The notes under the pieces are model-generated. The model saw only the letters and a list, made by a program, of their open reading frames with translations, searched no databases and had not been told where the DNA came from. From the NCBI GenBank assembly GCA_002344125.1, contig DDTQ01000013.1, positions 1-63,232 of the forward strand: a stretch of 63,232 nt of DNA, in the 5' to 3' direction. The translations under genes were made by a program, and so were the position numbers. Of this stretch, positions 16,458-26,237 are shown in pieces (position 1 is the stretch's first letter; the number at the start of each line of letters is the position of its first letter). The DNA comes from Ignavibacteria bacterium UBA2360. Its GTDB lineage: Bacteria > Bacteroidota > Ignavibacteria > Tepidaquicellales > OLB5.

Positions 16458-18362
16458 ATGATAAAACAGGAAATAGTAGAAAAGATCAGCAAGTACTTTA
16501 AGCTCACAAGTTTTGAAGCCGAGAAAATATATGATGATATATTTGCCGGCATCATAAAAGGCGTAAAAGATGAGAACATTGCTGATGTGACCAACCTGGG
16601 TGAATTTATCATTAAATATAACAGCGGTGATGAGAATAATAAAAAAACCGTTGAATTCCTCCCTACACTTTCACTTGAAGAAGAAATAAACCAGAGAGCT
16701 TTTGAAGAGGGCAGACAGTTTGAACCCGAAAAATTTCAAAACAATGAAGCTTTAAACAATCCTGAACAGGTGAAAACTCCGGAAATTCCGGTAGTCCCGC
16801 CCGTAGTGGAAGAATTTTCACCGGTATCTGCGGTGGATTCTAATATTCCAAACGAACATCTTTCAATTGAAGATGAAATAAAGCGCAAGCGCGAAGAAAT
16901 TCTGAATAAGATCACTACGCCAAAAGTAGAACAGAAGTTTACTGATAAAGAAAGTTTCTCAGCGCCTGTAATTCCACCTGTTGTTATCCCCCCGGTTGAA
17001 AAAACAGAAGAAGCAAAAGAAGAGATATTCGCAGCCGGAATAATTGCAGAAGAAAAAACCGAAGATATCAAAAAAACTGCCGAGGAGATCTCTATGAAAG
17101 CTGATGAGCTGAGCTCGCAGGCAGATATTTTAAGCACTAAAGCAGACGAATTGAGTACAAAAGCAGAAGATCTGAAAAATGAAGTTAAAGATACTGAAAA
17201 GGAAATTGAAGAAGTGACAGAAAAGTCATTTTCTGATTATTTCACTGAAGTATCCAATGAAGAGCATAAAATAGCCGCTGAGTTAAATAAAACAACAGTA
17301 CCGCCTGTTCCGCCGGTAAATGAAAGTACCGTGATTCCCCCGGTTGAAACGGTTATTCCGCCCAGCGCTGTTGAACTTCATAACCAGATCACCGGCGATC
17401 ATACAAAATCCAACGAGTATCAGACCACTATTACCCCGATGCCATTTGCTAACGGAAACGGCAATGGTAACGGCAACGGTAATGGTGATGGCTACGAACA
17501 CAAACTGCAGGATAATTCATATTACATTTGGTACAAAGATAGCGAACCCAATACCACAGATACGCAGACGATGTCTTACGAGTATGAGCTGTTATACCAG
17601 GCAACCAAAGAAGCCGAGTATAAATCCAAGCTCAGGATCTACGTTACAACATTCATAATGTTCTTTTCAATTGTGCTTATACTGCTTATCTTCTCCCCGG
17701 TGATATACAAATATTTCTTTACTCCTTCTGAAGAGAACACTGAAGAAGTGCAGCAGGAAACAAGCGGGAATGAAGAGCAGAATACAACGCAAAGCAATAA
17801 CCAGGCATCTGTAAATTCACTTGATAACCAGCAACCGACACAACAGCCTCCAGTAGAACAACAGAATACTACACAGCAAACTACAACAGAACAGCCCAAA
17901 CAGGAACAACCTGTACAGCAGCAGCCTGTAACACAGCAAAGCACACAGCAGGAAGTGCCTAAACAGGAAGCGCCTAAGCAGGAGCAGCCTAAACAGGAAA
18001 CCGCGCCTCAGCAGAATTCAAACCCAACTGTTCCGGGTGTTACAAAAAGTTCAATGGGATGGCTAGATGATTACAACAAGGTGATCTATGTTCAGCTTGA
18101 TAATGGCAAGTTTACTATACAGGAATCCGCATGGGATTCCGATGCTAAAGCAAATAAACGCATCAGCGCCGTAGGAGGTTTGGTTCCGGGTTTAAATGGT
18201 AATGTAGTTAAAGTTGATCTCGGTTCAAAAGGCACATGGTACAGGGCAAGATTCGGCGAATTCACAACCATAGAAGAAGCCAGGAAAAAAGCGGAAGAAT
18301 TAAGAACAAAGGAAAAAGGCAGGCTTCAGGCTTTGCTCTTAAGCTTCTTTTTGTATGCGTAA
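16458..18362 (+). CDS. HU-like (CCDC81-type), single-span membrane and SPOR domain protein
   Basis: A 634-residue protein with three parts. Residues 1-80 resemble the HU-like CCDC81 module (DVTNLGEFIIKYN). Residues ~80-390 are low complexity, Pro/Val/Glu-rich with coiled-coil (SSQADILSTKADELSTKAE) and a Gly-Asn tandem repeat at ~332-345. One transmembrane helix follows (about 395-417, FIMFFSIVLILLIFSPVIY). After it comes a Gln/Thr-rich linker and a C-terminal SPOR-like domain (~535-620) that would bind denuded peptidoglycan in the periplasm. The topology puts the HU-like domain in the cytoplasm, implying a chromosome- or protein-to-wall tether. The gene's last 37 bp overlap the 3' end of lnt on the other strand. 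Confidence 0.8.
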   Translation: MIKQEIVEKISKYFKLTSFEAEKIYDDIFAGIIKGVKDENIADVTNLGEFIIKYNSGDENNKKTVEFLPTLSLEEEINQRAFEEGRQFEPEKFQNNEALNNPEQVKTPEIPVVPPVVEEFSPVSAVDSNIPNEHLSIEDEIKRKREEILNKITTPKVEQKFTDKESFSAPVIPPVVIPPVEKTEEAKEEIFAAGIIAEEKTEDIKKTAEEISMKADELSSQADILSTKADELSTKAEDLKNEVKDTEKEIEEVTEKSFSDYFTEVSNEEHKIAAELNKTTVPPVPPVNESTVIPPVETVIPPSAVELHNQITGDHTKSNEYQTTITPMPFANGNGNGNGNGNGDGYEHKLQDNSYYIWYKDSEPNTTDTQTMSYEYELLYQATKEAEYKSKLRIYVTTFIMFFSIVLILLIFSPVIYKYFFTPSEENTEEVQQETSGNEEQNTTQSNNQASVNSLDNQQPTQQPPVEQQNTTQQTTTEQPKQEQPVQQQPVTQQSTQQEVPKQEAPKQEQPKQETAPQQNSNPTVPGVTKSSMGWLDDYNKVIYVQLDNGKFTIQESAWDSDAKANKRISAVGGLVPGLNGNVVKVDLGSKGTWYRARFGEFTTIEEARKKAEELRTKEKGRLQALLLSFFLYA

Positions 18363-19996
18363 AAGAATATAGAGCCGGCTAAACTTAATATGCCGGCATA
18401 AAATCCCGTTACTCCAATTATATCCCCGTGTTGAACGTAAAAAGTTTTTTCTGTGTTGGCAATTATATTTCTGTCAACCACTCCTTCTTTCCAGTAGGGA
18501 ATCTCATCATACATATTCCCCAGCGGGTCAATAAAACAGGAAACTCCGGTTTGCGCGCAGCGCACTATCCATTTGCGGTTTTCAATTGCTCTTAGTACAG
18601 CATACCGGTTATGCTGTTCAGGTCCCGCGTTATCACCCCACCAGCCGTCATTGGTTACTATCACAAAATATTCAGCGCCATCCTTGGCGAACTCAGAAAC
18701 AAATTCACTGAAAACCGATTCATAGCATATCAGAGATGCAAATTTAGTATCGATATTTTTGGCGGTATCTTTAAGATTGAACAGGTTCATATCATTGCCC
18801 AGTTGCCAGCCGCTGATCCCAACGCCCCAGGTAAACCATTTTTTTGCGAACGGTACCTTTTCCTGGTACGGCATTCTTTCACTGAACGGAACAAGCTTAA
18901 CCTTTTTATGGATTGTGAAATTCTTGTGATGTTTATTCGGTTCAATTAAGATTGCTGAATTAAATACATCAAATTTCCTCTTTGAACCGTCGGTTTTTCT
19001 GTGATCAGGCGGGGGAGTAACTGAATCAGGATAGTAATACTTATGCGGTATTCCCATCAAAATATACTTGCCGCTGGAATCAGCCAGATCAAAAAACCTT
19101 TTTGATTTCAGCATGTTAATATCTTCAAGGAAATAATACGGCGTAGCTGTTTCATGCAGCACCAGCATATCCGGATTGAATTTTAATCCTTCATGAAGTC
19201 CATCCATGTAGGTGTTCAGGATCTGATCATGATTACCGCCCCATTTCTTAAATGGGTCGGTATTAGTCTGTACAATTGCGGTATTTACGACCTTTGAACT
19301 ATCTCTTAAATTGAAATAGCCCGTATTGTCAACTCCATCAAGCCGGTAAATGGAATAAAAATTTGGTAACAAAAGGAGTGTCAATAAAAGCAGGTACAAT
19401 GGAACAGTTTTAGCTGAAAGTACTTTCCACTCTTTATTGTAAACTCTCGATATTACAAAATACAACACCGCTGAAACAACACAAATCAGGAAAGTTAAAC
19501 CGTGAACACCCGCCAGCTCCGCTATTTGAATTCTTCCAAGATTGTAAGTTTCAGTGTTACCCAGCTCAAGCCAGGGGAAAGCGAATTGCCACACGTTATC
19601 AAAGTACTCATAACCAACCCAAATTAACGGAAACATCGCCAGCGCCAGCTCTTTATTTATTCTTGATACCCCGTATGTTATGAATACCGGTATCAGCATA
19701 AATAATGAATGAACAATAACAGTAGCAACTCCTCCAACTTTCAGGAAAGTATCATCGCTGTGCCACCCTGAGATCCAGTAAAGAGTAATTTCATTAAATA
19801 CCAGCATTACCACATAGCCTCTACCAAATGCGTGACGGAAACGCTTCGCGTTCAGAACCAGGTATAACATTATCATTAGGCCGGGGTACACAAAAAACCA
19901 GGTCTTAAACGGCGGAAAGGAAAGTCCAAGGAAAGCTCCGCTCAGGATACATAACAATAGCGCTTTTATTTTCGGGTTGTTGGGAAGTATATTCAA
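18326..19996 (-). CDS. lnt: Apolipoprotein N-acyltransferase
   Basis: A 556-residue inner-membrane enzyme that adds the third acyl chain to lipoproteins. The N-terminal ~220 residues carry about six to seven membrane spans, beginning ALLLCILSGAFLGLSFPPF, a family hallmark. A periplasmic nitrilase-like domain follows with the expected catalytic residues: Glu in LHETATPYY, Lys in KLVPFSERMPY, and Cys in SLICYESVFSEF. A final span precedes the basic C-terminus. Some Bacteroidota and related bacteria have several Lnt-like genes. The 3' end overlaps the HU-SPOR gene by 37 bp in a convergent arrangement, and no terminator separates them. Confidence 0.88.
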   Translation of the reverse strand: MNILPNNPKIKALLLCILSGAFLGLSFPPFKTWFFVYPGLMIMLYLVLNAKRFRHAFGRGYVVMLVFNEITLYWISGWHSDDTFLKVGGVATVIVHSLFMLIPVFITYGVSRINKELALAMFPLIWVGYEYFDNVWQFAFPWLELGNTETYNLGRIQIAELAGVHGLTFLICVVSAVLYFVISRVYNKEWKVLSAKTVPLYLLLLTLLLLPNFYSIYRLDGVDNTGYFNLRDSSKVVNTAIVQTNTDPFKKWGGNHDQILNTYMDGLHEGLKFNPDMLVLHETATPYYFLEDINMLKSKRFFDLADSSGKYILMGIPHKYYYPDSVTPPPDHRKTDGSKRKFDVFNSAILIEPNKHHKNFTIHKKVKLVPFSERMPYQEKVPFAKKWFTWGVGISGWQLGNDMNLFNLKDTAKNIDTKFASLICYESVFSEFVSEFAKDGAEYFVIVTNDGWWGDNAGPEQHNRYAVLRAIENRKWIVRCAQTGVSCFIDPLGNMYDEIPYWKEGVVDRNIIANTEKTFYVQHGDIIGVTGFYAGILSLAGSIFFYAYKKKLKSKA

Positions 19997-20056
19997 TATT
20001 TCAGTTTGGAAATAATTATTGAACTAAATGTTTGAGGAAGTATCGCATTTCAGGTG

Positions 20057-20524
20057 CTATTGCAAAAGGCATACTGCGTATGCAGAGCATCCTTGTTTCT
20101 TGCCTATAAATCCAAGCCCTTCTGCGGTTGTGGATTTTATTGATATCTGAGTATTTCGTATCCCAAGTGTTTTGGCAATATTCTTTTTCATCTGGTCTAT
20201 GTATGGACTTATCTTAGGCTCTTCCAGTATAACCGTAATATCTACATTACCGATCTTCAGCTTCTGCTTTTTTACCAGTTTGAAAGATTCCGCAAGCAGC
20301 ACCAGGCTCGAAATGTTTTTCCATTTAATATCCTTGTTGCTGAAATAATGCCCTATATCCCTTAGACCGGCTGCGCCTAAAATAGCGTCACACAGCGCAT
20401 GCAGCAGTACATCAGCATCTGAATGTCCCAAAAGCCCTTTTTTATGTGGAATTGTAACCCCGCCAAGGATCAATTTTCTGCCCTTTACAAGCCGGTGAAC
20501 GTCATAACCAAAACCTATTCTCAT
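20057..20524 (-). CDS. ispF: 2-C-methyl-D-erythritol 2,4-cyclodiphosphate synthase
   Basis: A 155-residue MEP-pathway enzyme that cyclises CDP-ME 2-phosphate in isoprenoid synthesis. The zinc ligands are visible at Asp8 and His10 (GFGYDVHR) and His42 in the GHSDADVLLHA motif. The C-terminal KSTTAEGLGFIGKKQG loop is also present. The open frame reaches 20566, but the extra 14 residues (beginning MAKNNLSLYIYLQ) are not part of the family and would exceed its usual 157-160 length, so ATG 20524 is chosen. It lies 60 bp upstream of lnt on the same strand. Confidence 0.92.
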   Translation of the reverse strand: MRIGFGYDVHRLVKGRKLILGGVTIPHKKGLLGHSDADVLLHALCDAILGAAGLRDIGHYFSNKDIKWKNISSLVLLAESFKLVKKQKLKIGNVDITVILEEPKISPYIDQMKKNIAKTLGIRNTQISIKSTTAEGLGFIGKKQGCSAYAVCLLQ

Positions 20525-20607
20525 ATTTTGTAAATATATATATAATGAAAGATTGTTTTTAGCCATAATAATTTGACGAAAACCTAAAGTGAATCTTCAG
20601 AATTACG

Positions 20608-20642
20608 TTTGTATTTTTGCAGTCATACTGCAAAAATACAAA
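20608..20642. promoter_or_regulatory. Perfect 15-bp inverted repeat in the ispF-radA divergent region
   Basis: TTTGTATTTTTGCAG (20608-20622) and CTGCAAAAATACAAA (20628-20642) around TCATA. It sits between two divergently transcribed genes, where terminators are not expected, so an operator or structural DNA site is more likely. It lies ~65 bp upstream of the radA start. Confidence 0.5.
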
Positions 20643-20684
20643 GCCTAAATTAATAAATGGTTAGTAAATAATTGTGTATTTGAG

Positions 20685-20692
20685 TAATTTTG
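20685..20692 (+). promoter_or_regulatory. Bacteroidota-type -7 box upstream of radA
   Basis: TAATTTTG matches TAnnTTTG. The start codon is 17 nt downstream of the box, implying a very short leader. A -33 TTTG at the right spacing is not clear. Confidence 0.4.
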
Positions 20693-20708
20693 CAAATTAA
20701 TCAAATAT

Positions 20709-22076
20709 ATGGCTAAACCGGTTACAAAATACATCTGTCAGAATTGCGGCTATGTTTCCCTGCGGTGGCTGGGCAAATGCCCTGAATGCGATTCATGGAA
20801 TTCCTTTGTGGAAGAGATCGTGCATACCGATAAACACAAGCTAAAATCAAAAAGCAGCGATATACTCAGCGCTAAATTAACCAACCTTTCCAAGGTTGCT
20901 GATATAAATATCACCGAAGATAAACGGATCGTAAGCACTATTGAAGAGCTTGACCGCGTATTAGGCGGGGGAGTAGTGCCGGGATCTGTTGTGCTTGTTG
21001 GCGGCGATCCCGGCATTGGCAAATCAACCCTCATGATGCAGTTAAGCGATAAGATCAAAAATAATACCATACTTTACGTCAGCGGTGAAGAATCACCCAA
21101 ACAGATCAAACTTCGTTGTGAACGGTTGGGATTCGCACATGATGAATTCTATATTCTTTCTGAAACCAGCCTTGAGATCATTGCGGCTGTTGTTGATAAA
21201 CTGAAGCCCGAAATCGTTATAATTGATTCTATACAGACTATATACCGCAGCGAACTCGAATCAAGCCCGGGCAGTGTTTCGCAATTACGTGAGTCAACCG
21301 CCGCTATTATACAGATAGCAAAGGCGAAGAACATATCATTTTTTCTTATCGGGCATATCACAAAAGAGGGTTTTATTGCGGGACCCAAAGTACTTGAACA
21401 CATGGTAGATACCGTTTTACAGTTTGAAGGTGAAAGGACACACTCCTACCGCGTACTGCGCGCTATTAAGAACAGATTCGGCTCAACAAATGAGATTGGT
21501 ATCTTTGAAATGACCGGCACGGGACTCATGGAAGTGCGAAACCCGAGCGAGGTATTCTTATCACAGCGTTCTCGGGGAATTTCCGGCAGCACAGTATCAG
21601 CAAGCATGGAAGGAACCCGCCCCATTTTGATCGAAGTGCAGGCGCTTGTATCATCTTCAGGTTATTCGGTGCCGCAGCGTACCGCAACGGGATTTGATTA
21701 CAAACGGCTTGCCATTTTAATTGCCGTTCTTGAAAAAAAGATCGGGATCCACCTTTCAAAGTTTGATGTATTTGTAAATATTGCCGGCGGAATTAAAATC
21801 GATGAGCCGTCAATTGATCTCGCTGCCGCGATAAGTATATGCTCAAGTTTTAAAGATACCTCAATTGATGCCGATATGCTGATACTTGGAGAGATCGGTC
21901 TAAGCGGTGAAATACGCGGCATCAGCTTCGCTGAAAGACGCATCCAGGAAGCGGTTAAACTTGGGTTCAAAAAAGTTGTGCTGCCAAGCAGCAATATGAA
22001 AAATTTTAAACCCTCCAAAGATATTGAGTACATTCCCGTCGAAAGTATCCAGGATGCGATAAGGTTAATTCTGTAA
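20709..22076 (+). CDS. radA: DNA repair protein RadA
   Basis: A 455-residue RecA-related, Lon-like ATPase that promotes branch migration during recombination. A zinc finger with Cys10, Cys13, Cys24 and Cys27 is followed by Walker A GGDPGIGKST at 98-107, the RadA-specific KNRFGSTNE motif, and a C-terminal Lon-protease-like domain (AGGIKIDEPSIDLAAAIS) without the catalytic Ser-Lys pair. Length is standard for the family. The next gene, a helicase-nuclease, begins 24 bp later on the same strand, so the two may be cotranscribed. Confidence 0.95.
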   Translation: MAKPVTKYICQNCGYVSLRWLGKCPECDSWNSFVEEIVHTDKHKLKSKSSDILSAKLTNLSKVADINITEDKRIVSTIEELDRVLGGGVVPGSVVLVGGDPGIGKSTLMMQLSDKIKNNTILYVSGEESPKQIKLRCERLGFAHDEFYILSETSLEIIAAVVDKLKPEIVIIDSIQTIYRSELESSPGSVSQLRESTAAIIQIAKAKNISFFLIGHITKEGFIAGPKVLEHMVDTVLQFEGERTHSYRVLRAIKNRFGSTNEIGIFEMTGTGLMEVRNPSEVFLSQRSRGISGSTVSASMEGTRPILIEVQALVSSSGYSVPQRTATGFDYKRLAILIAVLEKKIGIHLSKFDVFVNIAGGIKIDEPSIDLAAAISICSSFKDTSIDADMLILGEIGLSGEIRGISFAERRIQEAVKLGFKKVVLPSSNMKNFKPSKDIEYIPVESIQDAIRLIL

Positions 22077-22100
22077 TGTAAATTAAATGGATAGCAAACA

Positions 22101-25100
22101 GTGAATATTGAGTTCCTTAAAAAGCTGAAACAAAAACTTCAGATCGGTAATACACGCTCAATTCATCTGAACGCTTATCCGGGAAACCGCGCTGCAAGGC
22201 TCGACCTGAGCGACCTGGCTTACCTTAAACAAAGCCTGCCAAATGATTTTATCAGAAAGTTACTGAATAATTCTGCTTTTGAATTCAAATTCAGAATTGA
22301 ACCTGATGATCAACCTTTAAGGACTTTTGATACACAGGCCTCCGGCATCTTTGAAGGGGGTCCGGCACCTAAGTATAGCAATACTGCGGTTTCTCCTCTT
22401 CCTCCACAGAACAAAGAGAACGAAACAAAGCTTAACCACATATCTAAACGTCTTTCTTCTATTTTCTATGAAAATGAGGATACCTATCTGGAGCATGGCA
22501 TAAAAACCTTCGGATTTGGCTACCCCAATTTGATCTACCGTACAAAAAGCGATCCCTCTAAGGTCATTAGTGCACCTGTATTCATTTGGATGCTGGGTCT
22601 TTCCAGGGATAAAAATGAATGGATCATTTCCAGAGATGAAGAACAGGCTATTTCAGTTAATGATGTATTGCTGAATTATCTGGAGCAGGATCTTTCTTCA
22701 ACAGGTTTTTCCAAACTGAATGAAGAATATTTGTCTGATTCTGTAATAGATGAATCTGAATTTACTGAAATCGTTAACAAACTGCTGAGCCAAATTAGCT
22801 CTGCTGCTGTTAAAATTTCAGGAGAACATGAAATAACGCCAATGCTTGATAAAGTAAACCGGGTTAAGCATGTACAGGCAGAAGGGAATCCTTCAATCAC
22901 TTATTCAGGTATATTCGGTCTTTTTAAAACGCCCAAAGAGCCTCTGATAAGAGATATAAAGAGCCTTATCAGCAGAGCGGAAACTTTGCATTTTGATAAA
23001 CTGGAAGTTCCTCACTACCAGGATATAAAATATTCAGCAGTGGAAACTGACCCCACACAGGAACGTGCATTAAAAAACCTGGGAAGAAACAGCAAATTGA
23101 TTATTCACGGTCCGCCCGGAACGGGCAAGAGTCAAACTCTAACTGCAATAATTGTTAATGCGCTCTTTAACAAAACAAAATGTCTTGTTGTATGCGAAAA
23201 ACGTACAGCCCTTGAGGTCATAAGAAAAAATCTTACCGCTTTGGGTCTTGGCAGCCTCTGTGGATTAATAGAAGATGTAAACCGCGACAGGAAATTGATT
23301 ATCGATGCGGTACGCGACCCCAAACCCGCTGTTAAACCGGTTCGGAGAAACATACTTGATACCATTTTCAGCGAAACTGACGGGATTATAGAAGAAGTTA
23401 ACCAAAATCACAGGTTTTACAGCAAATATCTCTTAAACGATATGTCCTGGGGTGACCTTGTCGGGAAATTCATAAGGGATAAAGATACCGGGAATCACTA
23501 CCTTGAATTGTACAGCCTTCTGAAAAACGCCGGCATTGATTTTACTTCTGATAACATTTCGGAGCTTTACAACTCCACATTGAATTTCATTCAAAAGAAC
23601 CGCAGTTTATTTAAAACTGCAAAAAGTGATTTGAAAACCTTTTCGATACTGGATGACAGCCTCTTTTCAGCGCGTTCAGCTAAAGATATTGTTTTGGAAC
23701 TTGACTCAAAGATCAAACATCTTCTTGCGCAGCTTAATACGGTGATCAATAAACTCACTGCTCTTCACCAAAATTACAGCATAGCACTAAGCAGCAGCTA
23801 CGCAGAATATAACGCCGCGTTCAATTCTGACTTAAACGCCATTGCCGGGCTTTACCGTTCAAACTGTGAGATCAACAAAAAATTGTTTACTGGATTAAAT
23901 TCCTGGGCTGATTTCAAACTGAACCTGCTTTCGCTCTTTTCAGGTAAGTACAAACAGCTAAAAAGAGATAAAAATACTATTCTCCCTCAATTTTATGGGC
24001 TTAAGAAGTTCAGGGAGACCGGCTACATTGAGTTTACAATTAGTGAGATAAAAGATGACCTTAGTGAAATGGAACCTCAGCTGGAAAAGATCGATAAGAA
24101 GCTGAACAATTGGTATAGCGGTATTGAAGAATTCAAAGCAGCGCGATTGATTGAATATACATCAATTGACTATGATAAGTTTGCATACAGCGATCCCGCT
24201 TTGTTGAGTGAAGCGGATGTCTCAGCAGAGCATATTTTGAATTCAATAAATGATTCCGGTTTATTCGCTGCAGATTACAAATTTGAGACATCGGCAGTAA
24301 AACATAAACTTGATGCGCTCTGCGCCCTGGATTCAATACTCAGTATAGTAGTTAAAGATATTAATTCCCTTTATGACTACTACTATTGGCGCAGTGATTA
24401 CCTGAAATGCAATGAAACGGCAAGAAAATTAATTGATGAACTAATTGAGCTGAATACTGATAATTGGAAAGAAACTGCAGATCAATATTTCATTTTTAAC
24501 ACACTTCTGGCCCATGAAAGTAACATCAGGCTTCGTGATAGCAGCAGGTTTGAAGAGATACAGGAAAATCTTAGTAAGATAAAAGAGTTTCAGTTGAATA
24601 TAATTCTGGATTATTGGCAGCGCCGGCAGGCTGAATCATCTGATAAATTTGAAGATCGTACCGGTATAAATGTTAATGCCCTGTATAATAAGTCAAGAAA
24701 CAGCAGGTTCCAAAAAAGGAATTCCTTAAGAAAGATCATCGCAGCGGATCATGAATTGTTTACAGATCACTTTCCCGTGATGCTTACAAATCCGGTAGTT
24801 TGCAGCAGCCTTTTTGAAATGCGTGAGGGTTTGTTTGATCTTGTGATATTTGATGAGGCAAGCCAGCTTAGAGTTGAAGATATTTACGCAGCGAAGCTGC
24901 GGGGCAAATACCGCATTGTATCGGGTGATGAGAACCAAATGCCGCCATCTAACTACTTTGCTGCTTCGCAGCTTGTTATTGAAAGTGACTCAATGAGTGA
25001 AGATGAGGAAGAGATTGAGATCACAACCGATCCCGGAAATCTTGCTGATTCTGAATCACTGCTTGAGTTTGCCATCAAAAGAGGCTACAACGAAGCATTC

Positions 25101-26159
25101 CTTGATATCCATTACCGGTCTAAACATCCTGATCTCATTGATTTTTCCAATGCGGCATTTTATAATTCCCGGCTAAATCCTATGCCGCCGGTGAAGAACT
25201 ATAAAGCTTTAAGGTATTTTAATGTGTGCGGTATCTATAACCAGGCCGAGGGTATAAATAAACAGGAGGCTGAAAAAGTCATTTCATCGATAAATGAACT
25301 TATCGATCCTGAAAAAGGTGATGATAATCCAAGCATTGGTGTTGCAACCTTTAACATTCTTCAAAGGAATTATATTCTTGATATGGTAAATTTTGCCGCC
25401 AACAGCAGCAGCGCTTTTGCGCAGAAGGTCAGCATATTGATGAATAAGCCTTCAGAACCTTTCTTTGTGAAGAACCTAGAAAACATACAGGGTGATGAAC
25501 GTGATATCATAATCATATCTACTACTTTTGGCAAAAGGGCTGATGGCAGTTTCCTGCAGAACTTTGGACCGATAAATCAGGAAAAGGGATTCCGGCTGCT
25601 GAATGTAATTGTTACACGCGCGAAGCACATGATGATAGTTTGCACATCAATTCCCGATGAATACATCAGGGAGTATCCAACACTGATTGCCGCATCCGGT
25701 AACAAAGGTAAAGGAGTATTCTATGCTTACCTGGCTTATGTTAAAGCCGTTGAAGAGTTTGACCCGGTTACCAGAAATTCTGTGCTTGAAAACCTAAAGG
25801 CTAACGCGGAAGCAAAAGAGCAAAGCATTTTAAGCTTTAACAAAACAGTTTTCGAAGATGAAGTTTATAACAGCCTTAGAAAGCATTTTCCGTCAGAAAG
25901 GCTGGTTATGAATTACTCAACCGGCGGATTTGTGATAGATATTGCTGTACTTCCTGAAAATAAAACAGGTAATATCACAGCTATTGAGTGTGACGGAAGT
26001 TCTTTTCACAGTTCCCCGGAAGCATACGCATGGGATATTTTCAGGGAAAAACACATCAGTGCATTTGGAATGAAGTTCCTGAGAGTATGGTCAGTAAACT
26101 GGTGGAATAACCCCGAAAGAGAACTCCGGCGGCTTGTAAGCCTGATAAATGGAGGATAG
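22101..26159 (+). CDS. Large SF1 (DNA2/NAM7-like) helicase with C-terminal Vsr-like nuclease
   Basis: A 1352-residue protein starting at GTG 22101. Residues ~1-300 are an N-terminal domain with no recognised motif. Walker A (GPPGTGKSQT) is near 337, and a long helical insert fills ~400-880. Walker B (FDEASQL) is near 917, then GDENQMPPS, the superfamily-1 motif HYRSKHPDLIDFSN, ENIQGDERDIIIIS and LNVIVTRAKH. Residues ~1240-1350 form a PD-(D/E)xK nuclease: DIAVLPENK, then IECDG near 1295, then FREKHISAFGMKFLRVW, as in Vsr/MTES_1575-type endonucleases. Such helicase-nuclease fusions are often found near defence genes and may act on foreign DNA or RNA. Here it is a single gene behind radA, with codon use like its neighbours. 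Confidence 0.78.
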   Translation: MNIEFLKKLKQKLQIGNTRSIHLNAYPGNRAARLDLSDLAYLKQSLPNDFIRKLLNNSAFEFKFRIEPDDQPLRTFDTQASGIFEGGPAPKYSNTAVSPLPPQNKENETKLNHISKRLSSIFYENEDTYLEHGIKTFGFGYPNLIYRTKSDPSKVISAPVFIWMLGLSRDKNEWIISRDEEQAISVNDVLLNYLEQDLSSTGFSKLNEEYLSDSVIDESEFTEIVNKLLSQISSAAVKISGEHEITPMLDKVNRVKHVQAEGNPSITYSGIFGLFKTPKEPLIRDIKSLISRAETLHFDKLEVPHYQDIKYSAVETDPTQERALKNLGRNSKLIIHGPPGTGKSQTLTAIIVNALFNKTKCLVVCEKRTALEVIRKNLTALGLGSLCGLIEDVNRDRKLIIDAVRDPKPAVKPVRRNILDTIFSETDGIIEEVNQNHRFYSKYLLNDMSWGDLVGKFIRDKDTGNHYLELYSLLKNAGIDFTSDNISELYNSTLNFIQKNRSLFKTAKSDLKTFSILDDSLFSARSAKDIVLELDSKIKHLLAQLNTVINKLTALHQNYSIALSSSYAEYNAAFNSDLNAIAGLYRSNCEINKKLFTGLNSWADFKLNLLSLFSGKYKQLKRDKNTILPQFYGLKKFRETGYIEFTISEIKDDLSEMEPQLEKIDKKLNNWYSGIEEFKAARLIEYTSIDYDKFAYSDPALLSEADVSAEHILNSINDSGLFAADYKFETSAVKHKLDALCALDSILSIVVKDINSLYDYYYWRSDYLKCNETARKLIDELIELNTDNWKETADQYFIFNTLLAHESNIRLRDSSRFEEIQENLSKIKEFQLNIILDYWQRRQAESSDKFEDRTGINVNALYNKSRNSRFQKRNSLRKIIAADHELFTDHFPVMLTNPVVCSSLFEMREGLFDLVIFDEASQLRVEDIYAAKLRGKYRIVSGDENQMPPSNYFAASQLVIESDSMSEDEEEIEITTDPGNLADSESLLEFAIKRGYNEAFLDIHYRSKHPDLIDFSNAAFYNSRLNPMPPVKNYKALRYFNVCGIYNQAEGINKQEAEKVISSINELIDPEKGDDNPSIGVATFNILQRNYILDMVNFAANSSSAFAQKVSILMNKPSEPFFVKNLENIQGDERDIIIISTTFGKRADGSFLQNFGPINQEKGFRLLNVIVTRAKHMMIVCTSIPDEYIREYPTLIAASGNKGKGVFYAYLAYVKAVEEFDPVTRNSVLENLKANAEAKEQSILSFNKTVFEDEVYNSLRKHFPSERLVMNYSTGGFVIDIAVLPENKTGNITAIECDGSSFHSSPEAYAWDIFREKHISAFGMKFLRVWSVNWWNNPERELRRLVSLINGG

Positions 26160-26192
26160 TTTGTTTACAAAAGAGTATGTTTAAATTAGCCA

Positions 26193-26200
26193 TAAATTTG
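26193..26200 (+). promoter_or_regulatory. Bacteroidota-type -7 box upstream of fbp
   Basis: TAAATTTG matches TAnnTTTG, 37 nt before the fbp ATG. It lies in a 78-bp gap after the helicase gene. A properly spaced -33 TTTG is not evident. Confidence 0.4.
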
Positions 26201-26237
26201 AGTAATTTCGTTTCACAAACATAAAATTTCAGCGCAA

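Noticed and set aside
16458..18362. Possible frameshift at the end of the HU-SPOR gene where it overlaps lnt
   Set aside because: Both reading frames stay open to normal family ends; a 37-bp convergent overlap is common and needs no error.
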